DNA of 64,000 bases from Actinomadura sp. NBRC 104425 (GCF_030269545.1 NZ_BSTN01000006.1:202624-266623); one strand, 5' to 3'. Shown: positions 29,566 through 40,048, numbered from the stretch's first letter. The notes: generated from the letters alone by a model not told the origin. Numbers and translations are program-made.

Positions 29566-30087
29566 TCAGCGCTTGCTGTACTGCGGCGCCTTGCGGGCCT
29601 TCTTCAGACCGGCCTTCTTGCGCTCGATGACCCGCGCGTCGCGGGTCAGGAAGCCGGCCTTCTTCAGCGCCGGGCGGTGGTCGGGGTTGGCCACCTGCAG
29701 CGCCCGGGAGATGCCCAGGCGCAGCGCGCCGGCCTGCCCGGTGACGCCGCCGCCGTTGACGCGGGCCAGCACGTCGAACTGCCCGTCCAGGCCGAGCAGC
29801 ACGAACGGCTCGTTCACGATCTGCTGGTGCACCTTGTTCGGGAAGTACTGGTCGAGGGTGCGACCGTTGATCTTCCAGGTGCCGTTGCCGGGGACGATCC
29901 GCACCCGCGCGATGGCCTGCTTGCGGCGGCCGGTGCCGGCGGCGGGGCCGGTCGCCACCGGCTGACCGAGGTAGCCGGTCTCGACGGCCTGCGGCGTCTC
30001 CGTGCTGTACTCGGACGGGACTTCTTCGTCGTAGGCGTCGTATTCGACACCCTCAGCGGGCGTCTCCAAGCCGGTGGGCTCGTCCAC
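29566..30087 (-). CDS. rpsI: 30S ribosomal protein S9 with acidic N-terminal extension
   Basis: 173 aa. The S9 core begins near residue 52 ([14 protein letters not shown]) and ends with the conserved [17 protein letters not shown] tail that reaches the P-site tRNA. About 50 extra residues, rich in Glu/Asp/Tyr/Thr, precede the core; such extensions are known in actinobacteria. GTG 30087 with GGAG 8 nt upstream. Follows rplM. Confidence 0.97.
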   Translation of the reverse strand: MDEPTGLETPAEGVEYDAYDEEVPSEYSTETPQAVETGYLGQPVATGPAAGTGRRKQAIARVRIVPGNGTWKINGRTLDQYFPNKVHQQIVNEPFVLLGLDGQFDVLARVNGGGVTGQAGALRLGISRALQVANPDHRPALKKAGFLTRDARVIERKKAGLKKARKAPQYSKR

Positions 30088-30254
30088 GGAATTCTCCAAG
30101 GGTCTTCTGGCCAGGGCGGCGGGCCCGGTCGGTCTTCGGGTGCCCCGGCGGCCACGGAAATGGTTTCGGCGACCGACCGGCGGAGCCGCGCGCGTGGCCG
30201 GCATCCACCGTGTGAATGTGCGTCACCGCCCGGCGGACGCCGGACGGCGGGGGT

Positions 30255-30698
30255 TCACTGCGCGATCTGCTTGATCTCGAACGGGATCGGCTTCTGCGCC
30301 TGGTGCGGGTGCTCGGGGCCGCGGTACACCTTGACCTTGCCGAACATCTTCCGGCCGAGCCGGTTCTTGGGCAGCATGCCCTTGATCGCCTTCTCGACCG
30401 CGCGCTCGGGGTGCTTGTCCAGAAGGTCGCTGTAGGCGATCGAGCGCAGCCCGCCCGGGTAACCGGAGTGCCGGTAGGCGCGCTTCTGCTGGCGCTTGTT
30501 GCCCGTCAGCGCGACCTTCTCGGCGTTCACGACGATGACGAAGTCACCGGTGTCCAGGTGCGGCGCGTAGATCGGCTTGTGCTTACCCCGAAGCAGCTGC
30601 GCGACCTGACTGGCGAGCCGACCCAGCACGACATCGGTCGCATCGATGACGTACCACTGACGCTCGACGTCAGTGGGCTTAGGGGTGTACGTGCGCAC
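30255..30698 (-). CDS. rplM: 50S ribosomal protein L13
   Basis: 147 aa. [42 protein letters not shown] and [29 protein letters not shown] are diagnostic. GTG start at 30698. First gene of rplM-rpsI(-glmM), with a likely promoter at 30789-30818. Confidence 0.97.
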   Translation of the reverse strand: MRTYTPKPTDVERQWYVIDATDVVLGRLASQVAQLLRGKHKPIYAPHLDTGDFVIVVNAEKVALTGNKRQQKRAYRHSGYPGGLRSIAYSDLLDKHPERAVEKAIKGMLPKNRLGRKMFGKVKVYRGPEHPHQAQKPIPFEIKQIAQ

Positions 30699-31039
30699 GG
30701 TCGTAGACCTTCGTTTCCTCGTCGACTTCTAGCGGTTGCGATCGCCCGCCGCGGAGAGCGGACGCAAGCAAAGACACAACGAACCCGCAGAATATCGAGC
30801 CTCGCGGGCACGGGTCAAAGCGGGAACGTCGTGCAGCCCCGCCACCCTCCAGTATGCCCTATGCGCGAAGGTGCCTCGACCGTTTCGGCCGTGCGGACGG
30901 CGTCGGCAGGCCCTGCGATGCCCCGCTTCGGGACGCTTCTCCGCAGGGCTCGCCGAGGCCCGTGTCGATCACCATACCGGCCGTGCACAGGTAAAATCTG
31001 TCCGCTTTAGGGAGACTTGCCGGTTTTTTAAGGGTTATC
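30699..31039. other. Divergent region rplM / CAP-domain gene
   Basis: 341 bp. Holds the rplM promoter. On the + strand an AT-rich core, acaggtaaaatctgt (30987-31001), has an ACAG/CTGT inverted pair around a TAAAAT -10-like box, followed by ggttttttaag, and probably drives the CAP gene. No gene seen. Confidence 0.45.
30789..30818 (-). promoter_or_regulatory. Putative promoter of rplM-rpsI
   Basis: TTGACC, 18 bp, TATTCT on the - strand; transcript start near 30782 would give a leader of about 85 nt. Confidence 0.5.
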
Positions 31040-32146
31040 GTGCCATGCCACTGGTACGTCACGCCGGCACCGCCGGCCCGACCCAGGGAGCCCCCGCTGA
31101 ACACTCCCCGCTCAACACAGAAGGCAAGGACCCGGTACACCCCCAAACACCGCCGGGAGGACCGACGCACCCGGGGCATGCGGTTCGCGGTCGTCACCGC
31201 GTCGCTCACCGCCTCCGCGCTCGCCGTCGGAACCGGTTTCGCTCTCGACCGCACCGCCCTGCCCGTCCTGCTGGACGCCCAACCGGCCAGCGCATCGAGC
31301 AAGTTCACGCCGACCCCGCCGAGCGGCGGGCAGCAGAATCCCTCTCCCGGCCAGTGGCAGCAGAGGTGGAACCGCGACACGCCGCCGCTCAAGCGGATGC
31401 ACGGCGACTGGCCCAAGCCGCAATCGCCCTCGTCGCAGGAGGACGACAGCAGCACGCCCTCGTCCGGCTCCGACTCCGCCGACTCCGGCTCGGACACCGG
31501 CAAGCGTTCACGCTGGGGCTGGGACTGGGACTGGAAGAAGGGTTCCGGCTCGGACTCTGACACCGGCTCGGACTCGGGCGCCGGTTCCGGTTCTGACAGC
31601 GGCTCGGACTCCGGCTCCGGCAGTGGTTCTGACACCGGTTCCGGCTCCAACTCCGACTCCGGTTCCGGTTCTGGTTCCGACTCCGGTTCCAGCTCTGACA
31701 CCGGCTCAGGCTCGGACACCGGCTCAGGTTCGGACAGCAGCTCGGACTCCGGCTCGGACTCGGGCGCGTTCTCCAAGGAGGAGGACGCCGTGGTGAAGCT
31801 CACCAACGAGGAGCGGGCCAAGGCGGGCTGCAGCGCGCTGAAGGTGGACGACCGACTGGTCACCGCCGCGCGCAAGCACTCGGAGGACATGGCGGCGAAG
31901 AACTACTTCTCGCACAACTCGCAGAACGGCGACGACCCGTTCGACCGCATGGAGGCGGCCGGCTACCCCGACCCGGCGGCCGAGAACATCGCCATGGGGT
32001 ACACCACCCCCGACGCCGTCATGGAGGGCTGGATGAACAGCGCCGGACACCGGCGCAACATCCTCGACTGCAGCCTGCGCACCATCGGCGTCGGCGTGGC
32101 CAAGAGCGACCGCGGCCTGTACTGGACGCAGGACTTCGGCCGCTAG
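31040..32146 (+). CDS. Exported CAP (SCP/PR-1) domain protein with Ser-Asp repeat stalk
   Basis: 368 aa. An Arg-rich start and hydrophobic helix ([22 protein letters not shown], 48-69) form a signal peptide/anchor ending near ASA. Residues 135-243 are a Ser/Asp/Gly/Thr stalk ([15 protein letters not shown] type) interrupted by [12 protein letters not shown]. Residues 250-368 are a CAP domain: [61 protein letters not shown]; three Cys lie in or near it. CAP domains of bacteria are secreted; function unknown. Start uncertain: ATG 31040 has no clear ribosome site, whereas GGGAG lies 6 nt before a CTG at 31097. Confidence 0.85.
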   Translation: MPCHWYVTPAPPARPREPPLNTPRSTQKARTRYTPKHRREDRRTRGMRFAVVTASLTASALAVGTGFALDRTALPVLLDAQPASASSKFTPTPPSGGQQNPSPGQWQQRWNRDTPPLKRMHGDWPKPQSPSSQEDDSSTPSSGSDSADSGSDTGKRSRWGWDWDWKKGSGSDSDTGSDSGAGSGSDSGSDSGSGSGSDTGSGSNSDSGSGSGSDSGSSSDTGSGSDTGSGSDSSSDSGSDSGAFSKEEDAVVKLTNEERAKAGCSALKVDDRLVTAARKHSEDMAAKNYFSHNSQNGDDPFDRMEAAGYPDPAAENIAMGYTTPDAVMEGWMNSAGHRRNILDCSLRTIGVGVAKSDRGLYWTQDFGR

Positions 32147-32276
32147 CAGTCACGTCGTCCGCTCACCGGGCGACCTTCCGCAAACCGGCGGCGTCCGGTT
32201 CCGCCCCATGTCAAGGTGGGTGATCCGAAGGTTCCGAGCTTCTCCCCGCAGATCCAGAGCCGTAGCAGAGGAACGG

Positions 32277-32282
32277 TAAGGT
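32277..32282 (+). promoter_or_regulatory. Putative -10 box, leaderless mRNA
   Basis: TAAGGT, 7 nt, ATG 32290; no Shine-Dalgarno sequence. Confidence 0.4.
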
Positions 32283-32289
32283 CCAAGCC

Positions 32290-33459
32290 ATGGGTTATCC
32301 GGGCGATCAAGGCAAACCCGGCGGCTGGCCTCCCGGGCAGCCGCCGTCCGCGCCGTACGGTCCCGCACCGGAGCGTCCCGAGGAGGCACCGCCCGGCGCG
32401 CCCTCCTGGGGGGACCATCCCTGGGAGGGCGGGCCGCGGCAGGCCAGGGCGTCCGCGGCCGGAGGACCGTCCGGCACCCAGGCGATCGCACCGCCCTTCG
32501 GCCAGGCTCCGGACGGCCCGGGAGGGCCCGGCGCCCCAGGAGACACGCAGATCTACGACTCGGGCCACGGCCAGGGCTTCGGGCAGGGTTACGGCCCGGA
32601 GTCCGGGCAGGCGCCGGGGCCGGGTCCGAACGGCGAGTTCGCCGAGTTCGGCCCCGGCCCCGGCGGACCGGACGGCCCCGAACCGCCCGACGGGCCCGCC
32701 GGGCAGGAGGCGCCGCGGCAGCGCCGGCCCCACCTCGCGTTGACCATCGGCGGTGCGGCCGCCGCCGGGCTGCTGCTGGTCGGCGGCGGTTTCGCGGTGT
32801 CGTCGATGCTGAAGGGCGACGGCGACGCCGAGCCCGCCACCGCCTCGGCCACGCCGACGAAGACGACCGCGTCGCCGACCCCGTCCCCCACGGTCCCGTC
32901 GCTGCAGCCGGTCAAGCTCAAGAGCCGCACCACCGACCCCACCCCGCTGACGCTCGAAGAGATCTTCGGCAAGCGCTCCTTCAAGGCGAGCGGGATGAAG
33001 TACAGCCGGGTGGCCTGGAACCACAAGAGCAGCTGCACCAGCACGGTGACCGGGACGAAGCTGACCAGCGTGCTGCGCAAGGGCGACTGCTCGCAGGTGC
33101 TGCGCGCCACCTACGTGCGCAGCGACGGCGCGCTCATCGGCTCGGTCGGCGTGTTCAACCTGACGACCGAGACGTATGCCAAGAGCGCCGTCAAGGCCGC
33201 CAGCGCCAAGAGCGCCGCGCTGCGGCCGCTGACCGGCCCGGGCATCACCAAGAAGATCGGCAAGGGAGAGGCGCTCGGCACCGCCGAGGCGCGCGGCCAC
33301 TACCTGGTCATCACCTGGGTCCAGCGCCCGGACGGCAAGAAGATCCCGGAGTCCTCCTACAAGGCCGTCACCACGTTCGGCCGCCAGGTCATCAAGAACA
33401 GCGGCCTCAGCTTCGCGCTGGCCTACCGGGAGACCGAGGGGAAACCCTACGGAAACTAA
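32290..33459 (+). CDS. Single-pass membrane protein with Pro/Gly-rich cytoplasmic part (paralogue A)
   Basis: 389 aa, not recognised. Residues 1-145 are disordered Pro/Gly/Gln-rich; 150-171 is one transmembrane helix (ALTIGGAAAAGLLLVGGGFAV) after QRRPH; 175-205 is a Thr/Pro linker; 210-389 is an extracytoplasmic domain with TDPTPLTLEEIFGKRSF, two Cys in KSSCTSTV and KGDCSQVL, and RGHYLVITWVQRPDGKKIP. The ectodomain is clearly homologous to that of the next gene. Positive-inside rule places the Pro-rich part in the cytoplasm. Possibly an operon with 33474. Confidence 0.75.
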   Translation: MGYPGDQGKPGGWPPGQPPSAPYGPAPERPEEAPPGAPSWGDHPWEGGPRQARASAAGGPSGTQAIAPPFGQAPDGPGGPGAPGDTQIYDSGHGQGFGQGYGPESGQAPGPGPNGEFAEFGPGPGGPDGPEPPDGPAGQEAPRQRRPHLALTIGGAAAAGLLLVGGGFAVSSMLKGDGDAEPATASATPTKTTASPTPSPTVPSLQPVKLKSRTTDPTPLTLEEIFGKRSFKASGMKYSRVAWNHKSSCTSTVTGTKLTSVLRKGDCSQVLRATYVRSDGALIGSVGVFNLTTETYAKSAVKAASAKSAALRPLTGPGITKKIGKGEALGTAEARGHYLVITWVQRPDGKKIPESSYKAVTTFGRQVIKNSGLSFALAYRETEGKPYGN

Positions 33460-33473
33460 TACCCTCACTTCTT

Positions 33474-35129
33474 ATGTCTGGACCTAACGAGACCAGGGAC
33501 TCCGCCGAGGAGCCGGGGGCGTCCTCCGGCCCCGCCTCCGAGGCGCCGCCCAGTTTCGGCAACGCGGACCCCGCCGCCGGCGAGCCCGACAGACCGTCCG
33601 CGCAGACCTCCCCGGAGAAGTCCGAGGAAGCCCCCGCCGACAAGCCCGGCACCGTCGGGCTGCCCCCGTTCATGCTCCAGCGTCCCTGGTGGGCCACCGA
33701 CGAGGACGACGACACCGGCGACGACGCGGAGAACAAGCCGCAGACCGCATCCGACGGCGCCGACGCCGAGAGCGGGCCTGACGAGCAGCCCGCACCCGGA
33801 GCCGAACCTGCAAAGAAGGCACCTGCCAAGACCGAACCTGCAAAGACCGAACCTGCAAAGACCGAAGCCGCGAAGCCGAAAGCCGCGGCACCCGAATCGG
33901 CCGAGTCGTCCGAGTCGTCCGAACCTCCCGTTGGGACCGATCCACTGCCGGCCCCGACGCCGGGCACGCTGGTGGCCGGTGCCGGCGCGCCGGGCGTCGA
34001 CACGCGCGGCGCCGTCCCCACCCGGCAGCCCGCGCCGCCGTCCGCCGCCGAGACCGAGCCCGACATCCCCGTCGTCCGTGTCGACGACGACTCCGCGACG
34101 CCCGGGAAAGACAAGCCCGCCGGCACCGAACCCGCGGGCGGCAAGCCCGCCGGTCCCCAGGCCTCGGACGACGACACGGCGCCGATCCCCCGAACCGAGA
34201 TCCCGGCCCCTGCGGCACCCGCCCCCGGCCCCGCCGCTTCCCCAAACCAGCCGACGGCGGCCACGCCGCCGTACCGCCCCGACAATCCGGCGCCGTTCGG
34301 CGGCCCCGGCTACACCGCGCCGACGCAGACGTTCCCCGCCGCCCCCGCCGACCAGGGCGCCCCGACCGCACCCGCACCGAGCGGGAAGAAGCGCGGCAAC
34401 CGCAAGGCGCTGCTGGCCGCCGGCGGTGTCGCGGGCGCCCTCGTCGTCGCCGCGGGCGCGTACGTCCTGCTCGGTTCCGGCTCGGGCGGCGACGGCCGTG
34501 AGGCGGCTCCGGCCGGGCGCACGCCCACGTCCGCCCAGCAGCCGCAGGCCCCCGCCGCCTCGCCCACCGGGGCCACCACGGTTCCCGCCCCCTCCCAGTC
34601 GGCGCAGGCGAGCATCAACAACGTCAAGACCGACCCCAAGCCGCTGGCGCTGGTCGAGGCGTTCCCCACCAAGAACGTCACCGTGGGCGGCCGCTCCTAC
34701 GTGCGGGACAAGGCGTCGGTCAACCACAACTGCGCCCTGACCGCGCGCGGCGCGATGGCGCAGGCCCTGCAGCGTGCGGGCTGCACCAGCGTCGTCCGCG
34801 TCACCTTCTTGGACAAGCAGCGGTCGGTGGCCGTCACGTCCGGCATCGCCGTGCTGCCCAACCACGAGGCCGCGCTCCGGGCGAGCCGCGCCGGCGACCC
34901 CAGCAAGTACGAATGGTTCCGCGGCATGGCGGGCTCGCGGACCAAGGACATCGACCGCGCGGGCGGATACGCCGCCAGCACCGTGCGCGGCCGCTACATC
35001 GTCTACTCGTACGCCCAGTACGCCAACGGCAGGCGCCCCCAGCCCGGGGACGCGCTGCAGAACGTGGCGCGGCAGTTCATCGACTACGGCGTACGTCCCA
35101 TCGACGCACGCGCCAGGCAGCGCCGGTAA
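33474..35129 (+). CDS. Single-pass membrane protein with Glu/Lys/Pro-rich N-terminus (paralogue B)
   Basis: 551 aa, not recognised. Residues 1-300 are disordered and rich in Glu, Pro, Lys and Ala, including tandem KTEPAKTEPAKTE made of 15-nt DNA repeats (33825-33874). Residues about 312-333 (ALLAAGGVAGALVVAAGAYVLLG) form the membrane helix. The exported domain (about 381-551) repeats the pattern of paralogue A: TDPKPLALVEAFPTKNV, YVRDKASVNHNCAL, RAGCTSVVRVTFL, VRGRYIVYSYAQYANGRRP. Starts 14 nt after the preceding stop; ATG has no strong ribosome site. Confidence 0.75.
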   Translation: MSGPNETRDSAEEPGASSGPASEAPPSFGNADPAAGEPDRPSAQTSPEKSEEAPADKPGTVGLPPFMLQRPWWATDEDDDTGDDAENKPQTASDGADAESGPDEQPAPGAEPAKKAPAKTEPAKTEPAKTEAAKPKAAAPESAESSESSEPPVGTDPLPAPTPGTLVAGAGAPGVDTRGAVPTRQPAPPSAAETEPDIPVVRVDDDSATPGKDKPAGTEPAGGKPAGPQASDDDTAPIPRTEIPAPAAPAPGPAASPNQPTAATPPYRPDNPAPFGGPGYTAPTQTFPAAPADQGAPTAPAPSGKKRGNRKALLAAGGVAGALVVAAGAYVLLGSGSGGDGREAAPAGRTPTSAQQPQAPAASPTGATTVPAPSQSAQASINNVKTDPKPLALVEAFPTKNVTVGGRSYVRDKASVNHNCALTARGAMAQALQRAGCTSVVRVTFLDKQRSVAVTSGIAVLPNHEAALRASRAGDPSKYEWFRGMAGSRTKDIDRAGGYAASTVRGRYIVYSYAQYANGRRPQPGDALQNVARQFIDYGVRPIDARARQRR

Positions 35130-35144
35130 CGGCGCCGGGTGCGG

Positions 35145-36074
35145 TCAGGAGACGCCCGCCGAGGACGACTCGTCCGCGTCGGCCGTCTCCCCCGAGCCGC
35201 CGTCGCCGGTCGCACCGCCGTTGGCGGACGCGGCGCCGTTGCCGCCGGTCGCGTTGAGGGTGCGGACGCGCCGGGTCTCCTGGGCGCGCCGCGCCAGGGC
35301 GGCCTCGTCATCGGGGTACCGGATCTCCTCAAGGGACAGCCCGTGCGCGGGCGCGACGTTCACCGCGGAGTCGCGCACCCCGGCCGCCAGCACTTTGGCG
35401 GGCCAGTCGATGTCGCGGCGGCCGTCGCCGACCATCAGCAGCGCGCCCACCAGGGCGCGCACCATGGAGTGGCAGAAGGCGTCGGCCTCGACCGTTGCCA
35501 CCGCGAGGTGGGGTTCCTCGCGCGTCCACTCGTACCGCAGCAGCCGCCGGATGGTCGTGGCGCCCTCCCGCCTGCGGCAGTAGGCGGCGAAGTCGTGCTC
35601 GCCCACCAGAGCGGCGGCGGCGGCGTTCATCCGGTCCAGGTCGAGGGGGCGCGGGTGCCACAGCACGTCGCGGCGGCGCAGCGGGTCCACGCCCACCGGG
35701 TCGTCGCACACGCGGTACTCGTAGCGCCGCGACAGCGCCGAGAACCGGGCGTCGAAGCTGTCGGGCGCCGGGGCGATGCGCCGGACGCGCACGTCCGGCG
35801 GCAGCACGCCGGCGAGCCGGCGCGGCAGCGTGCCGTTGATGGCGGAGTAGGCGGCGCTCGGGACGACGACGTGGGCGACCTGGCCGCGCGCGTGCACTCC
35901 GGCGTCGGTGCGCCCGGCGACGGTCAGCACCGGCGCCGGGTCCAGGCGCAGCACGCGCGCCAGCGCGTCCTCGATCACGCCCTGCACCGTCCGCTGCCCG
36001 GGCTGCCGGGCCCAGCCCGCGAAATCGCTCCCGTCGTAGCTGATGTCCAGGCGGAGCCGTACCAATGCGGTCAT
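35145..36074 (-). CDS. truA: tRNA pseudouridine(38-40) synthase TruA
   Basis: 309 aa. [35 protein letters not shown], catalytic Asp in [23 protein letters not shown] and [16 protein letters not shown] are diagnostic. The C-terminal 45 residues (Asn/Gly/Glu-rich) are an extra tail. ATG 36074 matches family starts; the frame is open further upstream without homology. Separated from rplQ by a strong terminator, so it needs its own promoter or read-through. Confidence 0.95.
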   Translation of the reverse strand: MTALVRLRLDISYDGSDFAGWARQPGQRTVQGVIEDALARVLRLDPAPVLTVAGRTDAGVHARGQVAHVVVPSAAYSAINGTLPRRLAGVLPPDVRVRRIAPAPDSFDARFSALSRRYEYRVCDDPVGVDPLRRRDVLWHPRPLDLDRMNAAAAALVGEHDFAAYCRRREGATTIRRLLRYEWTREEPHLAVATVEADAFCHSMVRALVGALLMVGDGRRDIDWPAKVLAAGVRDSAVNVAPAHGLSLEEIRYPDDEAALARRAQETRRVRTLNATGGNGAASANGGATGDGGSGETADADESSSAGVS

Positions 36075-36168
36075 GTCAGGAAAGCTGCCCTTCTCCACCG
36101 TCGTGTCTCGTTCTTCCCGCGGGCCGCCGCCCTCCTGACCTGACCATAGATCCAGTCTGGCAAAGATC

Positions 36169-36201
36169 GGGCCCGCCGTCCCGTAGCGGGACGGCGGGCC
36201 C
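36169..36201 (-). terminator. Terminator after rplQ
   Basis: 15-bp perfect stem GGGCCCGCCGTCCCG / CGGGACGGCGGGCCC, 3-nt loop, followed on the - strand by GATCTTTGCC. Ends the alpha operon. Confidence 0.85.
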
Positions 36202-36258
36202 CGGTGGTGTCGATCGGATGCCGATCGAAATCGCCACCGCAAACGGTCGGGCGAGGGT

Positions 36259-36801
36259 CTACTTGGCGTCGCCCTCGGCGTTCTCGGCCTCGTCAGCGGC
36301 GTCCTTGGCCTCGGCCTTCGCCTCGTCCGCGGACTCCGCCGCCTCGGTCTCCTCGGACTTTGCGAGGTCGGCCTTCTCCTCGGTCTTCTCCTCGGCCTTC
36401 TCCGCCGGGGCGGCGGCCGGGGCGGTGCCGGTGGAGGCGGCCAGCGGCTCCCGCACCAGCTCGATCACGGCCATCGGCGCGTTGTCGCCGCGCCGCGGGC
36501 CGATCTTGGTGATCCGGGTGTAGCCGCCGGGACGGTTCTCGTAGCGCGGAGCGATCTCGGTGAACAGCTCGTGCACCACGCTCTTGTCCCGGATGACGCG
36601 CAGCACCTGCCGACGGTTGTGCAGGTCACCGCGCTTGGCCTTGGTGATCAGCTTCTCCGCCAGCGGACGCACCCGCCGGGCCTTGGCCTCGGTGGTGGTG
36701 ATGCGCCCGTGCTCGAACAGCTGCGTGGCCAGGTTGGCCAGCAGCAGCCGCTGGTGCGCGGGGCTGCCGCCGAGGCGGGCGCCCTTGGTGGGCTTGGGCA
36801 T
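36259..36801 (-). CDS. rplQ: 50S ribosomal protein L17 with acidic tail
   Basis: 180 aa. Core [34 protein letters not shown] to about residue 120 is standard L17; the remaining 55-60 residues are an Ala/Glu/Lys low-complexity acidic tail ([20 protein letters not shown] and on), seen in several actinobacteria. Last gene of the alpha operon. Confidence 0.97.
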   Translation of the reverse strand: MPKPTKGARLGGSPAHQRLLLANLATQLFEHGRITTTEAKARRVRPLAEKLITKAKRGDLHNRRQVLRVIRDKSVVHELFTEIAPRYENRPGGYTRITKIGPRRGDNAPMAVIELVREPLAASTGTAPAAAPAEKAEEKTEEKADLAKSEETEAAESADEAKAEAKDAADEAENAEGDAK

Positions 36802-36900
36802 CGCGTGTCCTTCCTGCGCCGGCCGTATCAGGTACCGGCGTCAGTCGCCCGCCGCCGTGACGCACGCGGCGGGATCATCGTGTCGGTTACTCGTTCGCGC

Positions 36901-36938
36901 GGGGTGCGGGCCCGCCCGGACGGACGGCCCCGCACCCC
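36901..36938 (-). terminator. Hairpin in the rpoA-rplQ gap
   Basis: GGGGTGCGGG / CCCGCACCCC, 10 bp with an 18-nt loop. May lower rplQ expression relative to rpoA or do nothing; no T-run. Confidence 0.3.
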
Positions 36939-36969
36939 GCCCCCCGTCGCGACGGGGAACGTTCGCGGA

Positions 36970-37983
36970 TCAGTACTGCTCGGTCTCGGCGTAGCTGGAG
37001 TCGTCGTCGCCGTAGTTGTCCGCGGCCGCGCTCGGGTCGAACCCGGGCGGGGAGTCCTTCAGCGACAGGCCCATGTCGGCCAGCTTCTGCTTGACCTCCT
37101 CGATGGACTTGGCGCCGAAGTTGCGGATGTCGAGCAGGTCCTGCTCGCTGCGGGCGACCAGCTCGCCGACCGAGTGGATGCCCTCGCGCTTGAGGCAGTT
37201 GTAGGAGCGGACCGTGAGGTTCAGCTCCTCGATCGGCAGCGCGAGGTCGGCGGCCAGCGCCGCGTCGGTCGGGGACGGGCCCATGTCGATGCCCTCGGCC
37301 TCGACGTTGAGCTCGCGGGCCAGCCCGAACAGCTCGACCAGGGTCTTGCCCGCCGAGGCCACCGCGTCGCGCGGCAGCATGGCCGGCTTGGTCTCCACGT
37401 CCAGGATGAGCCGGTCGAAGTCGGTGCGCTGCTCGACTCGGGTCGCCTCGACCTTGTAGGTGACCTTCAGGACGGGCGAGTAGATCGAGTCGATCGGGAT
37501 GCGGCCGATCTCCTGGCCCGGCTGCTTGTTCTGGGCCGCCGAGACGTAGCCGCGGCCGCGCTCGACCGTCAGCTCCATCTCCAGCTTGGCCTTGCTGTTC
37601 AGCGTGGCGATGTGCAGGTCGCGGTTGTGCACCTCGACCCCCGCCGGCGGCGCGATGTCGGCCGCGGTCACCTCACCCGGGCCCTGCTTGCGCAGGTACA
37701 TCACCACCGGCTCGTCGTGCTCGGAGGAGACGACGAGCTCCTTGAGGTTCAAGATGATGTCGGTGACGTCCTCCTTGACCCCCGGGACGGTGGTGAACTC
37801 GTGCAGCACGCCCTCGATGCGGATGCTGGTGACGGCGGCGCCGGGGATCGAGGACAGCAGGGTGCGGCGCAGCGAGTTGCCGATCGTGTAGCCGAAGCCC
37901 GGCTCCAGCGGCTCGATGGTGAACCGCGACCGGTACTCGTCGACCTGCTCCTCGGTGAGGGTGGGACGCTGAGCGATGAGCAT
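36970..37983 (-). CDS. rpoA: RNA polymerase alpha subunit
   Basis: 337 aa. N-terminal dimerisation domain with [35 protein letters not shown]-terminal DNA/activator-binding domain with [21 protein letters not shown] and [22 protein letters not shown]. Normal length. ATG 37983. Confidence 0.98.
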   Translation of the reverse strand: MLIAQRPTLTEEQVDEYRSRFTIEPLEPGFGYTIGNSLRRTLLSSIPGAAVTSIRIEGVLHEFTTVPGVKEDVTDIILNLKELVVSSEHDEPVVMYLRKQGPGEVTAADIAPPAGVEVHNRDLHIATLNSKAKLEMELTVERGRGYVSAAQNKQPGQEIGRIPIDSIYSPVLKVTYKVEATRVEQRTDFDRLILDVETKPAMLPRDAVASAGKTLVELFGLARELNVEAEGIDMGPSPTDAALAADLALPIEELNLTVRSYNCLKREGIHSVGELVARSEQDLLDIRNFGAKSIEEVKQKLADMGLSLKDSPPGFDPSAAADNYGDDDSSYAETEQY

Positions 37984-38096
37984 GATGGAACCTTCTTTCC
38001 GCGGTGCCCGCTATATGACGACCGCGATGGAGATATACCCCGATTGTCCGGTTTCGCGCCGGGCGTGCGGGCCCGGCGCGAAACCGGGGCGAGCCC

Positions 38097-38726
38097 TTAC
38101 TTGGAGTAGAGCTCGACGATCAGCTGCTCCTGGACGGGAGCGTCGATCTGCTGGCGGACCGGCAGCGCGTGCACGAAGATCCGCATCCGGCCGTCGGTCT
38201 GCACCCCCAGCCAGGCCGGGACCTGGCGCTCGCCGGCCTCGGCGCGGGCGACCTCGAACGGGGCCAGCGGCAGCGACTTCTGCCGGACCTCGATGATGTC
38301 GGCCTCGCTGACCTGGTACGAGGGGATGTTGACCTTCTTGCCGTTGACCAGGAAGTGGCCGTGGCGGATCAGCTGCCGGGCCATGTCCCGGGACTTGGCG
38401 AAACCCGCCCGGAAGACCACGTTGTCGAGGCGGCGCTCCAGCAGGCGCAGCAGGTTCTCACCCGTCTTGCCGCCCTGCCGGTTGGCCTCGACGTAGTAGT
38501 TACCGAACTGCTTCTCCAGCACGCCGTAGATGCGCTTGGCCTTCTGCTTCTCGCGCAGCTGGAGCAGGTACTCGGTCTCCTTGGGGCGGCCCCGGCCGTG
38601 CTCGCCCGGCGGGTAGGGCCGGATCTCGATCGGGCACTTGGGGCCCTCGCACTTGCTGCCCTTGAGGAACAGCTTCATCTTCTCGCGCCGGCAGAGCTTG
38701 CAGTCGGCGCCGGTGTAACGAGCCAT
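38097..38726 (-). CDS. rpsD: 30S ribosomal protein S4 (zinc-binding form)
   Basis: 209 aa. The N-terminus carries four Cys (CKLC at 9/12 and KCEGPKC at 26/31), the C+ zinc form of S4. S4 RNA-binding domain: [34 protein letters not shown]. Primary binder of 16S rRNA. Confidence 0.98.
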   Translation of the reverse strand: MARYTGADCKLCRREKMKLFLKGSKCEGPKCPIEIRPYPPGEHGRGRPKETEYLLQLREKQKAKRIYGVLEKQFGNYYVEANRQGGKTGENLLRLLERRLDNVVFRAGFAKSRDMARQLIRHGHFLVNGKKVNIPSYQVSEADIIEVRQKSLPLAPFEVARAEAGERQVPAWLGVQTDGRMRIFVHALPVRQQIDAPVQEQLIVELYSK

Positions 38727-38751
38727 CTCTCCTGATCTCCTCTGCCCCGGC

Positions 38752-39153
38752 TCAGACGCGGCGGCGCTTGGGCGGCCGGCAGCCGTTGTGCGGAACGGGC
38801 GTGACGTCCTGGATCGAGCCCACCTCCAGGCCGGTGGCCTGCAGCGACCTGATGGCGGTCTCGCGGCCCGACCCCGGGCCCTTGACGAACACGTCGACCT
38901 TGCGCATGCCGTGCTCCATGGCGCGGCGGGCGGCGGCCTCGGCCGCCTGCTGGGCGGCGTACGGGGTCGACTTGCGCGACCCCTTGAAGCCCACGTGGCC
39001 CGAGGAGGCCCAGGAGATCACGTTCCCGTTCGGGTCGGTGATCGAAACGATGGTGTTGTTGAACGTGCTCTTGATGTGCGCGTGACCGTGCGCGACGTTC
39101 TTCTTCTCCTTGCGGCGCACCTTCTTGGCGCCGGCTCGGCTCTTGGGAGGCAT
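38752..39153 (-). CDS. rpsK: 30S ribosomal protein S11
   Basis: 133 aa. [34 protein letters not shown] and the C-terminal [18 protein letters not shown] are diagnostic. Confidence 0.98.
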   Translation of the reverse strand: MPPKSRAGAKKVRRKEKKNVAHGHAHIKSTFNNTIVSITDPNGNVISWASSGHVGFKGSRKSTPYAAQQAAEAAARRAMEHGMRKVDVFVKGPGSGRETAIRSLQATGLEVGSIQDVTPVPHNGCRPPKRRRV

Positions 39154-39225
39154 CTGCTCTCTCTACTCCTGAGGTCATCGACCCGGACGTTCGCCCCGGC
39201 GAGGGGACGGCGGCCCGGACTGCCG

Positions 39226-39606
39226 TTACTTCTTGCCGGCCTTCTTCTTTCCGGCCACGGTCTTCTTCTTGCCCTTGCGGGTGCGCGCGTTGGTCTGCGT
39301 GCGCTGGCCGTGCACGGGCAGGCCGCGGCGGTGCCGGATGCCCTGGTAGCACCCGATCTCGATCTTCCGGCGGATGTCGGCCTGGATCTCCCGGCGCAGG
39401 TCGCCTTCGACCTTGTAGTTGGCCTCGATCCAGTCGCGCAGCTTCACCAGCTCGTCGTCGCCGAGCTGGTGGACGCGCAGGTCCGGGTTGATCTCGGTGG
39501 CGCGCAGGGTCTCCTTCGCGCGCGTCCGGCCGATGCCGAAGATGTAGGTGAGAGCGATCTCCACGCGCTTGTCGCGCGGGAGGTCGACGCCCAACAGGCG
39601 TGCCAT
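39226..39606 (-). CDS. rpsM: 30S ribosomal protein S13
   Basis: 126 aa. [32 protein letters not shown] and [30 protein letters not shown] are diagnostic. ATG 39606 with AGGGAAC upstream; the frame continues further 5' without homology. Confidence 0.98.
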   Translation of the reverse strand: MARLLGVDLPRDKRVEIALTYIFGIGRTRAKETLRATEINPDLRVHQLGDDELVKLRDWIEANYKVEGDLRREIQADIRRKIEIGCYQGIRHRRGLPVHGQRTQTNARTRKGKKKTVAGKKKAGKK

Positions 39607-39865
39607 CTCGGGCAGTTCCCTTCGTGTCGCGGAGGTGTCGACGCAGCGCGGCCCGCTCACACCCTGCCCGGGTGGCGGCCCCGGCCTCCGTCCGGGGGTG
39701 GGTCCCTTCACACGACCATGCCGTACGACCCTCCAGAGAGCTCCAGGGGGAGCATCCCGGCGAGACGTACGGCGTGGAGTGTGAAGGCTCGCGCTGCGCT
39801 GTCTTCAGATGTGGACTGTTCCCCGCGCGCGGCGCCCCGGCGGGCGGGACGGCGCGCCCGGGCCG

Positions 39866-39979
39866 TCAGCCCTGACGCTGCTTGTGGCGCGGGTCGGCGC
39901 AGATGACCATGACCCGGCCGTGGCGCCGGATCACCCGGCACTTGTTGCAGATCTTCTTGACGCTCGGCTTGACCTTCAC
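39866..39979 (-). CDS. rpmJ: 50S ribosomal protein L36
   Basis: 37 aa: [19 protein letters not shown]... HKQRQG, with the zinc-binding Cys/His set (CNKC, C, H). GTG start at 39979. Between infA and rpsM as in all actinobacteria. Confidence 0.97.
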   Translation of the reverse strand: MKVKPSVKKICNKCRVIRRHGRVMVICADPRHKQRQG

Positions 39980-40048
39980 TGGGTCTCCTATTGCCAGGGT
40001 CACCCCCGCGCCGCCACACGCGGGAGAGGCAACCTCAGTGGGACGGGT

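Noticed and set aside
31550..31770. Repeat array in the CAP gene that at first sight looks like direct repeats of a CRISPR
   Set aside because: Units are about 6-12 nt, imperfect and in frame, coding for Ser-Asp repeats; no spacers.
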